The notes under the pieces were generated by a model. It saw nothing but the letters and a program-made list of their open reading frames with translations. It was not told the origin of the DNA and ran no database searches. From the NCBI GenBank assembly GCA_009843505.1, contig VYDI01000009.1, positions 119,214-183,213 of the forward strand: a stretch of 64,000 nucleotides of DNA, read 5' to 3'. Position numbers and translations under genes: made by a program. Positions within the stretch are counted from its first letter, which is position 1; each line of letters opens with the position of its first letter. This stretch comes from Holophagales bacterium. Its GTDB lineage: Bacteria; Acidobacteriota; Thermoanaerobaculia; Multivoradales; Multivoraceae. This document shows, piece by piece, positions 33,608 through 42,245 of this stretch.

Positions 33608-36600
33608 CTACTGCGGCCGGCAGCTTGCCGGGAAGGCAGCACCGTCAGTGACCGCCCCTGCCGGCATGCCCGGCTCGTTTCGGTACTGCATGACCGTCCC
33701 GGTCACGGTATCGGTCACGCGGATCACGTAGCCGAGATCGGTGGTGGAGGCTGCGTACACCCAGACCTGTCCATTCACGGAACAGCCGTCGAGCACCTTG
33801 ACGAGAATCTCCCAGTTGCTCGTGTCGAAGAAGGAGAACAGCCCCGAGTCGTTCGTGCCGGCGGGCACCACGAGCCCGGTGCCGCCCGTGCCGTCGGAGC
33901 GCCACCAGTCGGCGGTGACCGAGTAGCGGGAGTCCTGAAGGCAACGAGTGTGAACGCCGGCAACGCACGTCCCTCCCGGCGCAGCGGCCTCCACCAGGAA
34001 CGTCAGCGTGGCCGTCGACTCGGCGCTGCCGTCGCTCGTCCACAAGGTCACCTCGTAGAAGCCCGGCTCCGACCAGACCCGGTGCTGGACCCGCTCCCGT
34101 TTCACCCTGCCGTCGCCGAAGTCCCAGCGCCGGGACCGGACCAAGCCGGTGCTCGTGTCCTCGAAACGGACCGGCACTCCGGTGAGTGCGCGACAGAGGC
34201 TCTCGTCGCAATCGGCATCCACCGCGATCGCGGCCCGGGGTGCGGGCCCGGCACCGTCACGACCGTCCTCGTCCTGGCCGTCCTCGTCTTCCTCGTTCTC
34301 GTCCTCCTCCTCGTCGTTTCGAGGCGGCGGACCGCCGCCTCCACTTCCGCCTCCTCCTCCACTACCGCCGTCGTTGTCGCGAATCGCCAGGGTCGTTGTG
34401 CCGCTTCCGGTGACTCGGGACGGCAACGTGCCGAAGCTCAGCACGACGGCCTCACCGTCGTCGTCCACTGCATCGTCCGTCGCCGAAACGAGGAACTCGT
34501 AGGCCGTTGCGCCCGGCCCGAAGGTCACGCTGTCAGGAACGCCCGAGTAGTCCCCGTCCTCCACCCCGCCGTAAAGAGTCTGCAACAGCCCGATCTCCAC
34601 ACTCCGCTCCGGGTCGCCGTCCAGGCGCACGACCACCGTCACTGCCGCGCCCTCCGTTACGCCGTAGCTGACCGACCCGAACGACGCCTCGACCTCCGGA
34701 TCGTCGTCGTCGAGAATCGTCCCCGTTGCCCTCAACTCCAGTCCGCCGCCCAGTAGCGACGCTCCGTTCGCGTTGCTGAGCGTCAGCGTGAAGGTCTCCG
34801 ACTCCGCTTCGTCCACCGCGTCGTCGGTGACCGGTACCCGGATCGTCTGTGCGGTCGTCGACAGCGCGGCGAACCTCACGGTGCCCGTCGTGGCCTGGTA
34901 GTCGGATCCGGCGGCGGCCCCCGCGGGCCCCGCACCGTCGGCCGTCCTGTAGTCGACCGTCACTTCGTCGCCGCTCGCGGTGCTAAGCTCGACCTGAAAC
35001 ACCACGGCCAGGTCCGCCGCGGGAGCGCCTTCCGAGACTTCCGCGTCGGCGACGAACAGCGTTGACGTGTCGTTCTCGACGATTGTCACCGTTACCGCGC
35101 CGGCCGTGACCGAGCCGTAGTCGCCGCCGCTCACCTCGTGGCGGACGGAAACCGGATCGTCCGCAACCGCGTCGGCGTCGTCCGCCGCGCTCACCGTTAC
35201 CGTCCGGGACGTGTCCCAGTCGTTTGTCGTGAACTCCAGCACGGACGGCGTCACCGACACGTCCGAAATCGCCGGGTCGAGGGTCAGCAGCACTTCCACA
35301 TCGGCCGTCGGTTCCGACGCCAGGACCACTGAGTAACGTCTCTCGCCGGCCTCCGGAACCGCCAGCGCCGACTCCGAGATCGTCACGGCGCGCTCCTCCT
35401 CATCGATGATGTCGATCGTCTGCCTGGCCACACTCAGGTTCCGGAACCACGCGGTGACCTCGATCGTCTCGTCGTCGTCATCGATGTCGTCGTCCAGCAG
35501 CGTCAGAGTCGTCTCGGCCGCGGTCGAACCGGCCGTCAGGACGATCTGGTCCAGATCGGCCTGGTAGTCGATTCCCCTGGTCGCGGTGCCACCGAACTCC
35601 AGGCCGATCGTCTCGTCGGCCGGTAGCGCGACTCCGCCCGTCTGCACCGCGATCGTCACGCTTCCCGACTCCTCGAGCGCGGTCGAGACGTCGAAGGTCA
35701 CCGTCAGCGCCGCGACGGTTACCGCCTGCGCGGGTACCTCCGACAAGGTCGTCCCGTCCGCCGTGCAGATGGCGGAGGACGCGCACGATTGATCGGGCAA
35801 CAGACTGAGGGTGAGCGGGCCGGAGCCGTCGGGCGTCAGGACGACGACATAGGCGTTGGCCGGCGCGCCCGCTTGCAGATGCGGGCTTACGCTCGCGACC
35901 GTGCCGCCGTCGACGCTCAACGATGGGCTCGAAGCGCTCAGATCCACCACGGGCCGGCTGAAGGCCGCGATCACCTGCGGCGCGTCCGTAGGGCCGCCGT
36001 GGACGAGCGAGGTGTGTTCGCTGGCCGGGAACTCTGCCGTGAGCGGGGCGGGCTGCGGCGCCAGAGCTTCCGCCGGGGCCACCGCCGCGTTGATCTGGCG
36101 GTCGCGCTCGTCTGCGGGCGGCTCCGTGAAACGGAGGCCCAGCTTTTCCTGCCCGGTGGTGGGATCGACCAGAGTGACCACTTCATCGTCCGGAATCTCG
36201 TACTCTTCGTCACTGGCCCGGCCCCAGCTCACCAGCCAATCGCCGTTGTCGAGCGCCTCCACGTTGCCGGTGATGTTGCCGAGGTGGTCTCGCTCGCCGC
36301 GCAGGGAGTGATCGCGCACGAAGACGGCCTCGTGGTTCGTGAGATCCAGCGAGTACTCCACCGCGCGGCTGAAGTCGTACCCCTCGCGGCCTAGCTGCTC
36401 GAACGTCCATGGATCGATCGCGCACTCGACGCCGTTGTCGAAGAGGAAGACGTTGCCGTTGGGCAGGAAGCGCGCCATGTGCTGGCCGCAGAATTCGCCC
36501 TCCGGATCGTTGATGAAGTCGAGCGGCCGCGGGCCGATAGAGCGTGCCTCCCATTCCGCGTCGCTCAGGTTGCTGCGGCCCATCCGCCAGATGACGTCTC

Positions 36601-38635
36601 CCCGCGTCGCGCCGGCGTTGACATCGATCCCCAGCACCTTCGAGCAACCCCGCAGCGAGACGGCGAGCATGTCGCCGACCAGGTGCATCCCGTTGATGTG
36701 CGCATAGCCTCCATGGGCAGCCCTCATCCTTGGGTCGGTGTCGAGGGTCAGGGGGAAGCGGTGCGAAACGCAGTCCTCCACGGCGACCCTGCCCCAGGAG
36801 TTCCAGTTGAAGACGGCCGATCCCCCTGGCGTGACGATCTGGATCGCCGAGTCCAGGACTTCGACGGAGGAGACATTCGTCCCGTCGGGGTAGGGAAGAT
36901 CGATGCCGCTGAAGTCGCGATTCGCCGGTTCCCAGGCCATCAGCAGGTAGTTGCCGTCCGCAAGAACCTGGAAGTCGTGAAAGTTGACGGTCTCAAGCGG
37001 CGCCACGGTCCTCACACTGTCCTGGACGACTTCAAGGTCCTCATCCAGGATGGTGTAGGTCCGCTCCTGCTTGAGCCCGTAGCGGTACGCGCCACTGGCG
37101 CCGATCCGGTGGAACCGGACGACGGCGAACTCTCCGACTCCCGGGAAAGCGCGGCGCTCGCGCGGCACGCCGTGACGGTCCAGGAGCATCAGGTAACCCA
37201 GGCGCGTGAACAGGATCAGATCCTCGAAGGGGTCGGTGTCCGGGAACGTGTGCGTCTCGACTCCGAAGAATGTGTCCGCCAGGCAACGCACGACGTAGGT
37301 CGTGGCGGCGCCGCTCGGGTTGGTGACGCGGATCTCCACGTCGCTGTCCTGGGACACCTGCACCGCAACCGTGGATGGCGCGCGGGCGGCCTGCACGCCC
37401 GCCACCGCCACGCGGACATCTGCCGGCGCTGACACGGTCAGGGTCATCGTGTCGGTCGCAGTGCACCCGATGCCGTAGTGCAGGATCTGCGGGGCGAAGG
37501 CGGGGTACAGGCCGCGCCCGGTGTTCGTCCGGGAGTGCCCTGTCTCGGCCGTCAGGCCCGTCAGCAGAGGCCCCCTGACCGCGTTGGGCGCCACCTCGCT
37601 GACGGTCCAGCCCGTGCCGTGCTCGTCCGCGTAGGTCGCCGACACCCGCAGAAACGCGTTCGTGTCCGCCGCCGTCGGCGTGTGGCTCGCCGAGTCCGCG
37701 TCGGCGATGACCGCCCAGGAGTTACGGCCCGTCGACCGCTCCCACTGCCAGACCTCCGTGCCGGGGGTCGCGCCGTCCGGGTCGGTCAGCGTCGCGGTCA
37801 GCGCCACGTTCAGCGAGGGACGGGTCGATGACAGCGACAACTCGCCCTCCTCGTTCACGTCGGCGACGGTGACGGTCACCGTCAAGGTGTCCGTCACGGC
37901 CGTGCCAGCTTTGCCAAACACGGTCAGCTCGTAGGCGTTCTCGGCGTCGGCGTCGACGGGCGCCTCGAAGTCGGGCGGCTCGGAGAAGATCCGCGGAGCG
38001 ACCGGGTCGAGGGCGAACCGGAGCGCGCCAGGCGGCTTGTCGATGCTGAAGAGGTCCGCGTCGGTCCCGCCGAGGACCCACTCGATGCCGTCCCGGTCCT
38101 CCTCCGAGGACGCGCTGAAGCTGGTTACGCGACCCCAGCCGTTCTCCATGAAGGTGACGCTCGTTGCGCCGTCGATCGCCGTGAGCTCGATGACGTTCAG
38201 GAGCACGACTTCCAGGGCCGCCGTGTCGGTGTCGGTTCCGTCGCTCACCTGCACCGTCACTTCGTAGGTGCGGTCCTCGTCGGCGTCGTCCGGCATCTCG
38301 TAGTCCTTCGCCGCCGCGAATGACAGGGCGCCGGCCTCGCTCAGCGTGAAGCGGGCCGCGTCCGGCCCCCCAGTCGTTCCGGCCGGAATCGACCAGACCA
38401 GATCGGCCGGGGCGGTAACGTCGTCCGTCGCGGTCAGGTCGGCGACCGAAGTCGTTCCTTCGTCAACGCTGATCGGTCCCGTCGTGGTGATCTCGGGCGG
38501 AGCGTTCGTCTGCGCGGCGAGGCGTGCCGTTCCTGCCGGACCGGGGAGCAGGAAGCCGGACAAGAGCGCGGCCGCCGACAGGAGGCGTCGCCAACGGTAC
38601 GCCAGGGCCGCGGCGAGCCCGTTGGTTGCACTCAT
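33608..38635 (-). CDS. 1675-residue secreted arylsulfotransferase-like protein with Calx-beta, PKD and C-terminal surface module
   Basis: Begins with a signal sequence (about residues 15-42). Residues 45-265 are two cadherin-like repeats. Residues 450-810 form an ASST-type beta-propeller with the family's key residues: the His motif FHDFQVLADGNYLLM, HINGMHLVGD, the Arg in SLRGCSKVLGID and GQHMARFLPNGNVFLFDNG. ASST transfers sulfuryl groups between phenols without PAPS. A SwmB-like segment follows (about 890-980), then about four Calx-beta repeats (980-1415) with acidic calcium-binding loops such as DDDIDDDDE, a Gly-rich then Asp/Glu-rich linker (1422-1455), a PKD domain (1470-1550), and a C-terminal module with paired cysteines (about 1558-1672) that I associate with secreted proteins of Acidobacteriota-like genomes. 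No membrane anchor is seen. Confidence 0.82.
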   Translation of the reverse strand: MSATNGLAAALAYRWRRLLSAAALLSGFLLPGPAGTARLAAQTNAPPEITTTGPISVDEGTTSVADLTATDDVTAPADLVWSIPAGTTGGPDAARFTLSEAGALSFAAAKDYEMPDDADEDRTYEVTVQVSDGTDTDTAALEVVLLNVIELTAIDGATSVTFMENGWGRVTSFSASSEEDRDGIEWVLGGTDADLFSIDKPPGALRFALDPVAPRIFSEPPDFEAPVDADAENAYELTVFGKAGTAVTDTLTVTVTVADVNEEGELSLSSTRPSLNVALTATLTDPDGATPGTEVWQWERSTGRNSWAVIADADSASHTPTAADTNAFLRVSATYADEHGTGWTVSEVAPNAVRGPLLTGLTAETGHSRTNTGRGLYPAFAPQILHYGIGCTATDTMTLTVSAPADVRVAVAGVQAARAPSTVAVQVSQDSDVEIRVTNPSGAATTYVVRCLADTFFGVETHTFPDTDPFEDLILFTRLGYLMLLDRHGVPRERRAFPGVGEFAVVRFHRIGASGAYRYGLKQERTYTILDEDLEVVQDSVRTVAPLETVNFHDFQVLADGNYLLMAWEPANRDFSGIDLPYPDGTNVSSVEVLDSAIQIVTPGGSAVFNWNSWGRVAVEDCVSHRFPLTLDTDPRMRAAHGGYAHINGMHLVGDMLAVSLRGCSKVLGIDVNAGATRGDVIWRMGRSNLSDAEWEARSIGPRPLDFINDPEGEFCGQHMARFLPNGNVFLFDNGVECAIDPWTFEQLGREGYDFSRAVEYSLDLTNHEAVFVRDHSLRGERDHLGNITGNVEALDNGDWLVSWGRASDEEYEIPDDEVVTLVDPTTGQEKLGLRFTEPPADERDRQINAAVAPAEALAPQPAPLTAEFPASEHTSLVHGGPTDAPQVIAAFSRPVVDLSASSPSLSVDGGTVASVSPHLQAGAPANAYVVVLTPDGSGPLTLSLLPDQSCASSAICTADGTTLSEVPAQAVTVAALTVTFDVSTALEESGSVTIAVQTGGVALPADETIGLEFGGTATRGIDYQADLDQIVLTAGSTAAETTLTLLDDDIDDDDETIEVTAWFRNLSVARQTIDIIDEEERAVTISESALAVPEAGERRYSVVLASEPTADVEVLLTLDPAISDVSVTPSVLEFTTNDWDTSRTVTVSAADDADAVADDPVSVRHEVSGGDYGSVTAGAVTVTIVENDTSTLFVADAEVSEGAPAADLAVVFQVELSTASGDEVTVDYRTADGAGPAGAAAGSDYQATTGTVRFAALSTTAQTIRVPVTDDAVDEAESETFTLTLSNANGASLLGGGLELRATGTILDDDDPEVEASFGSVSYGVTEGAAVTVVVRLDGDPERSVEIGLLQTLYGGVEDGDYSGVPDSVTFGPGATAYEFLVSATDDAVDDDGEAVVLSFGTLPSRVTGSGTTTLAIRDNDGGSGGGGGSGGGGPPPRNDEEEDENEEDEDGQDEDGRDGAGPAPRAAIAVDADCDESLCRALTGVPVRFEDTSTGLVRSRRWDFGDGRVKRERVQHRVWSEPGFYEVTLWTSDGSAESTATLTFLVEAAAPGGTCVAGVHTRCLQDSRYSVTADWWRSDGTGGTGLVVPAGTNDSGLFSFFDTSNWEILVKVLDGCSVNGQVWVYAASTTDLGYVIRVTDTVTGTVMQYRNEPGMPAGAVTDGAAFPASCRPQ

Positions 38636-39056
38636 GCCGGATACATTCCCCCAGCAGGTTCCGGGGGACGCCGCTTGGCGCTATTGAGTGGCGCACCTTT
38701 CGAATTCGAGGGCAACTGGCGCTAGTTAGCTTGGCCGCTCGCCAATTGTCAAGGTTGCTCACAAGCTCGGAGGCACTCATACTGGTACTAAGATTGGTAC
38801 GTGAATGGTCCGTCGCTAACGAAAGAGACACTGATTGGTTTGAAAGAGGAAAAGAATTGGTACCTATAGGTCTGCAATGTCTCCGGGCAGGGGGGCGATA
38901 GATGGCACTTGGCAGACGTCAGCGACGGCGTGAGGACGAGCTCTTCGTGGCAAGGAGCGAGATCCGTTCGTCTGGCGACCCGCCCCTCAGCGCCGCTTCT
39001 GCCACGGACTGCAAGAGAGGGATCTTGTGTTACCGGATCGACGTGGAGACATGCGC
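38636..39056. other. 421-bp AT-richer intergenic region between divergent large genes
   Basis: No convincing gene is seen. The centre (about 38690-38890) is markedly richer in A+T than its surroundings. On the minus strand a TTGACA lies at 38752-38747, pointing to the 1675-residue protein gene, but no good -10 follows at 17 bases. Repeated TTGGTAC-like words occupy 38782-38863. A GGAG at 39045-39048 supports the ATG at 39057. Confidence 0.6.
38782..38863 (+). promoter_or_regulatory. Cluster of TTGGTAC-like direct repeats
   Basis: CTGGTAC (38782), TTGGTAC (38794), TTGGTTT (38835) and TTGGTAC (38857) occur within 82 bases in the AT-rich gap between two divergent genes. Centre spacing between the last two is 22 bases, about two helical turns. 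They could be operators for a regulator of either gene; this is pattern-based only. Confidence 0.35.
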
Positions 39057-41381
39057 ATGCGGCGCAACGTAACTTCCAGGAAGGGGTCGCGCTGGGCGAT
39101 GTTGCTGCTGGTGGCGGGCCTCTGGCCCTCCGGCTGCGGTCCGGGCCAGACGCCGGTCGAGGTGGTCGACCTGGTCGAGGAGTTCCGGTACGCCGAGATC
39201 AGGCGGGAGCGGCCGCTGATTGACCTGGGAGTTCCCTCGGCGGCGGCGGCTCTGGTAGGTGGCTGGTCGTGGAACGAAACCGATCCCCGTGGGACTACCT
39301 TCGTGTGGGCGGTCGGGCCGCGTTCTGAGGTTGCGGTCTTTCTGGCGTGGGCACGGGACCTGGAGGTTCGTATGAGGTGCCGCGCGTTTCGCTATCCGGG
39401 TGCGGCTCCGCAAGTCCTGCGTGTCTTCTGGGACGACATGGAGATTGCGTCTCTGGAACTCGAGCGCGGTTTCGGGGAGCAGTACTTCATCGTTCCGGCG
39501 GAACGCGCGACTCCCGGCAACCACCGGCTTGGCCTGGTGCCGGCGTACTTTGGACGGCCCGAAGTGACGGGCGACCCGAGCCCCGCGCCCAGGGACCCCC
39601 GAAAGCCGTCCTTCGCCTGCGACTGGATCGCGCTCGGAGACGGTTCCAGCGCCGGCGAGGCTCGTGGAGAGGGCGAGACGCTCTGGATCCCGGAGGCCAG
39701 CGAGGTCGCGTTCTTTCTCGAACCCGAGTCGGAACTGGACCTGCGCTGGGAGAGCGTCGCGCCGCGGGGCGTCGACGGTCTCGATGTCGTGTGGGAGGTC
39801 GAGGGCGCGTCGCCGGTGACCGCTGTCATCGCCCAGGACTCCGATCCGGTTCTGCGCCTGCCCTTGCCGCCGGTGAGTGACCGGGGGTCGGTTGCGGCTG
39901 ACCACGATCTGGGGTCGGTCCGGCCGGCGCGGCTGACGCTGCGGGCGGCAGGGGGCGTGGCCGTCTTCGGTGAAGGGGAAGCCGGCGTTGTTCTGCGCCG
40001 GCCCCGTTTGACCGGGGATGGGCATGCTCGGCGACTGCCGGACCGGACCGTCGACGTTTCGTCGGCCACGGGCGACCAGACGGCACCGGCGGTGGACGAA
40101 GGGAAACCCGAGTCAATCCTGGTCTGGATCGTGGACACGCTGCGGGTCGACCGGCTTGGCTTCCATGGTCACGGGCGGCCGGTGTCGCCCAACTTCGACG
40201 CCCTGGCGGAACGCTCCACGGTGTTCGAACGGGCAGTGGCGCAGTCGTCGTGGACACGGCCCACGGTCGCGACGTTGCTCACCGGCGTCGGCCCCGAGCG
40301 CCACGGCATCCGCGAGTTGAACCATGGACTCGAGGGCTCGTTCGCCACGTTGCCGGAGCGTCTGCGGGAACTCGGATACGTGACGGCGGGCTTCTCGGCG
40401 AACGCGAACGTCACCGCCGACACCGGCTTCGAACAGGGCTTCGACCGTTTCGAGTACGGCGCCGTCGACGTGGACACCCTGGCCCGGTGGGCGCTCGACT
40501 GGCTTGATCAGGTTGCGGCCGAGACGCCGGACCAGCCTTTCTTCCTGATGGTCCTCAGCGTCGAACCGCACGCTTCCTTTGATCCGGCCGAGCCGTTCCG
40601 CGAGCGCTTCGCGGCAGGCGTTCAGGACAGGGGGCTCGGCACGGTGGAGCACATGAGGGCGTTGAGCAACCGGCGGATCCCTTCGACGCCGGAAGTCGTC
40701 GACCAGTTGTTTCTTCTCTACGACGCGGAGATCGCCTGGAACGACCATGTCTTCGGGGAGTTCCGGCGCGAGCTGGACACCCGGGGCCGCAATCCGTCGA
40801 TCGTCGTCGTGTCGGACCACGGCGAAGCGTTCGAGGAGAGGGGGGTCTTCGGTCACGCCTGGGACCTGCACCGGGAGGTGCTCGACATTCCCTTCCTGAT
40901 CCACCGGAGCGGTCAGGGCGAGGGCCGCCGCGTGTCGGTACCCGTTCAGCAGGCCGACCTGCTGCCCACGCTGATCGAGATGGCTGGCGGCGAGACCGGG
41001 CCGGGGATCGACGGCGACAGCCTGCTGCCGCTGCTCGATGACGGGTCCGCGGCAGACGGGTTCGAAGGCCTTGCCGATCGTCTCCTGCTGTCGACCATGG
41101 ACACCTTCCGGCGGCCCGCCGCGTCGCTCGTCCGCGGCCGCTACAAGCTGATCGAGCTGCGTCGCGCGGGACATGCCCCGAGCCGGCAACTGTTCGACCG
41201 GACGGCCGACCCGGAGGAGCTGCACGACCTGGCGGCGGAGCGGCCGCTGCTCCTGGGCGTCATGGCGCGGCACCTGAGTGAGCAGCTGGAGCTTGCCGCC
41301 GGTTCGGCCGTGGAGGCGGTGGAAGTCGAGCTGGATGAGGACACGCGCCGCCGGCTCCAGGCACTCGGCTACATCGAGTAG
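39057..41381 (+). CDS. Sulfatase/alkaline-phosphatase-superfamily lipoprotein with Thr at the nucleophile position
   Basis: Protein of 774 residues. It starts with a lipoprotein signal (LLLVAGLWPSGCG). Residues about 30-350 are a beta-rich N-terminal region of unknown fold. Residues 360-760 form the sulfatase-like domain: ILVWIVDTLRVDRLGFHGHG, SSWTRPTVATLLTGVGPERHG, VVVSDHGEAFEERGVFGHAW. Classical sulfatases have C/S-x-P-x-R here; this one has T-R-P-T-V, so formylglycine chemistry is not expected. It resembles the Thr-nucleophile members (phosphoethanolamine/phosphoglycerol transferases and related hydrolases). The ATG at 39057 lies eight bases after GGAG. The LolA-like gene begins 25 bases downstream, so it heads a six-gene run. 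Confidence 0.82.
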   Translation: MRRNVTSRKGSRWAMLLLVAGLWPSGCGPGQTPVEVVDLVEEFRYAEIRRERPLIDLGVPSAAAALVGGWSWNETDPRGTTFVWAVGPRSEVAVFLAWARDLEVRMRCRAFRYPGAAPQVLRVFWDDMEIASLELERGFGEQYFIVPAERATPGNHRLGLVPAYFGRPEVTGDPSPAPRDPRKPSFACDWIALGDGSSAGEARGEGETLWIPEASEVAFFLEPESELDLRWESVAPRGVDGLDVVWEVEGASPVTAVIAQDSDPVLRLPLPPVSDRGSVAADHDLGSVRPARLTLRAAGGVAVFGEGEAGVVLRRPRLTGDGHARRLPDRTVDVSSATGDQTAPAVDEGKPESILVWIVDTLRVDRLGFHGHGRPVSPNFDALAERSTVFERAVAQSSWTRPTVATLLTGVGPERHGIRELNHGLEGSFATLPERLRELGYVTAGFSANANVTADTGFEQGFDRFEYGAVDVDTLARWALDWLDQVAAETPDQPFFLMVLSVEPHASFDPAEPFRERFAAGVQDRGLGTVEHMRALSNRRIPSTPEVVDQLFLLYDAEIAWNDHVFGEFRRELDTRGRNPSIVVVSDHGEAFEERGVFGHAWDLHREVLDIPFLIHRSGQGEGRRVSVPVQQADLLPTLIEMAGGETGPGIDGDSLLPLLDDGSAADGFEGLADRLLLSTMDTFRRPAASLVRGRYKLIELRRAGHAPSRQLFDRTADPEELHDLAAERPLLLGVMARHLSEQLELAAGSAVEAVEVELDEDTRRRLQALGYIE

Positions 41382-41406
41382 GGCCGTTGCTATAGTCCTC
41401 CCTCGC

Positions 41407-42171
41407 GTGAACAGGTCCTTCCTCTCCGCGAGTTTCCTGCTCGCGGTCGCCTGGCTTCTCTTCGCCGCTGCCGCGGCGGCTCAGCCGGCCGATCCGCCGC
41501 TCGACGTTCTGATGCGCGCCACCGACGACGCCATGCGGGGCGACTCCAGCGAGAGCCGGATCACGATGCGGATCAGGACCGAGCGCTGGCAGCGGGAGTT
41601 GCGTCTCCACGTCGTCTCGGAGGGCACCGAGACGGCGCTGGTACGGATCGAGGCACCGGCGAAGGAGCGCGGCACGGCGACGCTCAAGGTCGAGCAGAAC
41701 ATCTGGAACTACCTGCCGAAGGTCGACCGGACGATCAAGGTGCCGGGGTCGATGATGCAGGCGGCGTGGATGGGCAGCCACTTCACGAACGACGACCTGG
41801 TTCACGAGTCCCGCTACAGCGAGGACTTCGAGTGCGCCTACCGGGAACGGCCGGCGGACGGCTCGGGGCATTGGCTGGTGCGCTGCATCCCGTTGCCGGA
41901 CGCTCCGGTCGTGTGGGGCGCGATCGACGCCCGGTTCCGGGCGCAGGACATGCTGCTCGACCGGGCCGAGTACTTCGACGAGCGCGAACGGCTGGTCCGC
42001 ACGATCCGCTACGAGGACTTCGGCCCGCTGGGGGGCAGGACGTTGCCGCGGCGGATGCGGGTGATTCCGGCGGACGATCCGGACGAGTTCACCGAGATCG
42101 TCTACGAGGAACACGCGTTCAACGTCGATCTGCCGGCAGGTACCTTCTCGCTACGGTCCTTGCGGCAATAG
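41407..42171 (+). CDS. Outer-membrane lipoprotein-sorting (LolA-like) periplasmic protein
   Basis: Protein of 254 residues, GTG start, with a cleavable signal (FLLAVAWLLFAAAAAAQ). The mature part is the LolA-like superfamily fold typical of 'outer membrane lipoprotein-sorting protein' entries: SRITMRIRTERWQRELRL, ERGTATLKVEQNIWNYLPKV, GSMMQAAWMGSHFTNDDLV and a C-terminal VDLPAGTFSLRSL. These differ from true LolA and accompany ABC or RND exporters. Two FtsX-type permeases and an ATPase follow directly. Confidence 0.88.
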   Translation: MNRSFLSASFLLAVAWLLFAAAAAAQPADPPLDVLMRATDDAMRGDSSESRITMRIRTERWQRELRLHVVSEGTETALVRIEAPAKERGTATLKVEQNIWNYLPKVDRTIKVPGSMMQAAWMGSHFTNDDLVHESRYSEDFECAYRERPADGSGHWLVRCIPLPDAPVVWGAIDARFRAQDMLLDRAEYFDERERLVRTIRYEDFGPLGGRTLPRRMRVIPADDPDEFTEIVYEEHAFNVDLPAGTFSLRSLRQ

Positions 42172-42245
42172 CCACGGGCACGACCGGATGAAGATGGAGT
42201 CGAGCCGCCTCGATCGACAGGACTGCGAGTGGTTTTAGGCGCTGC

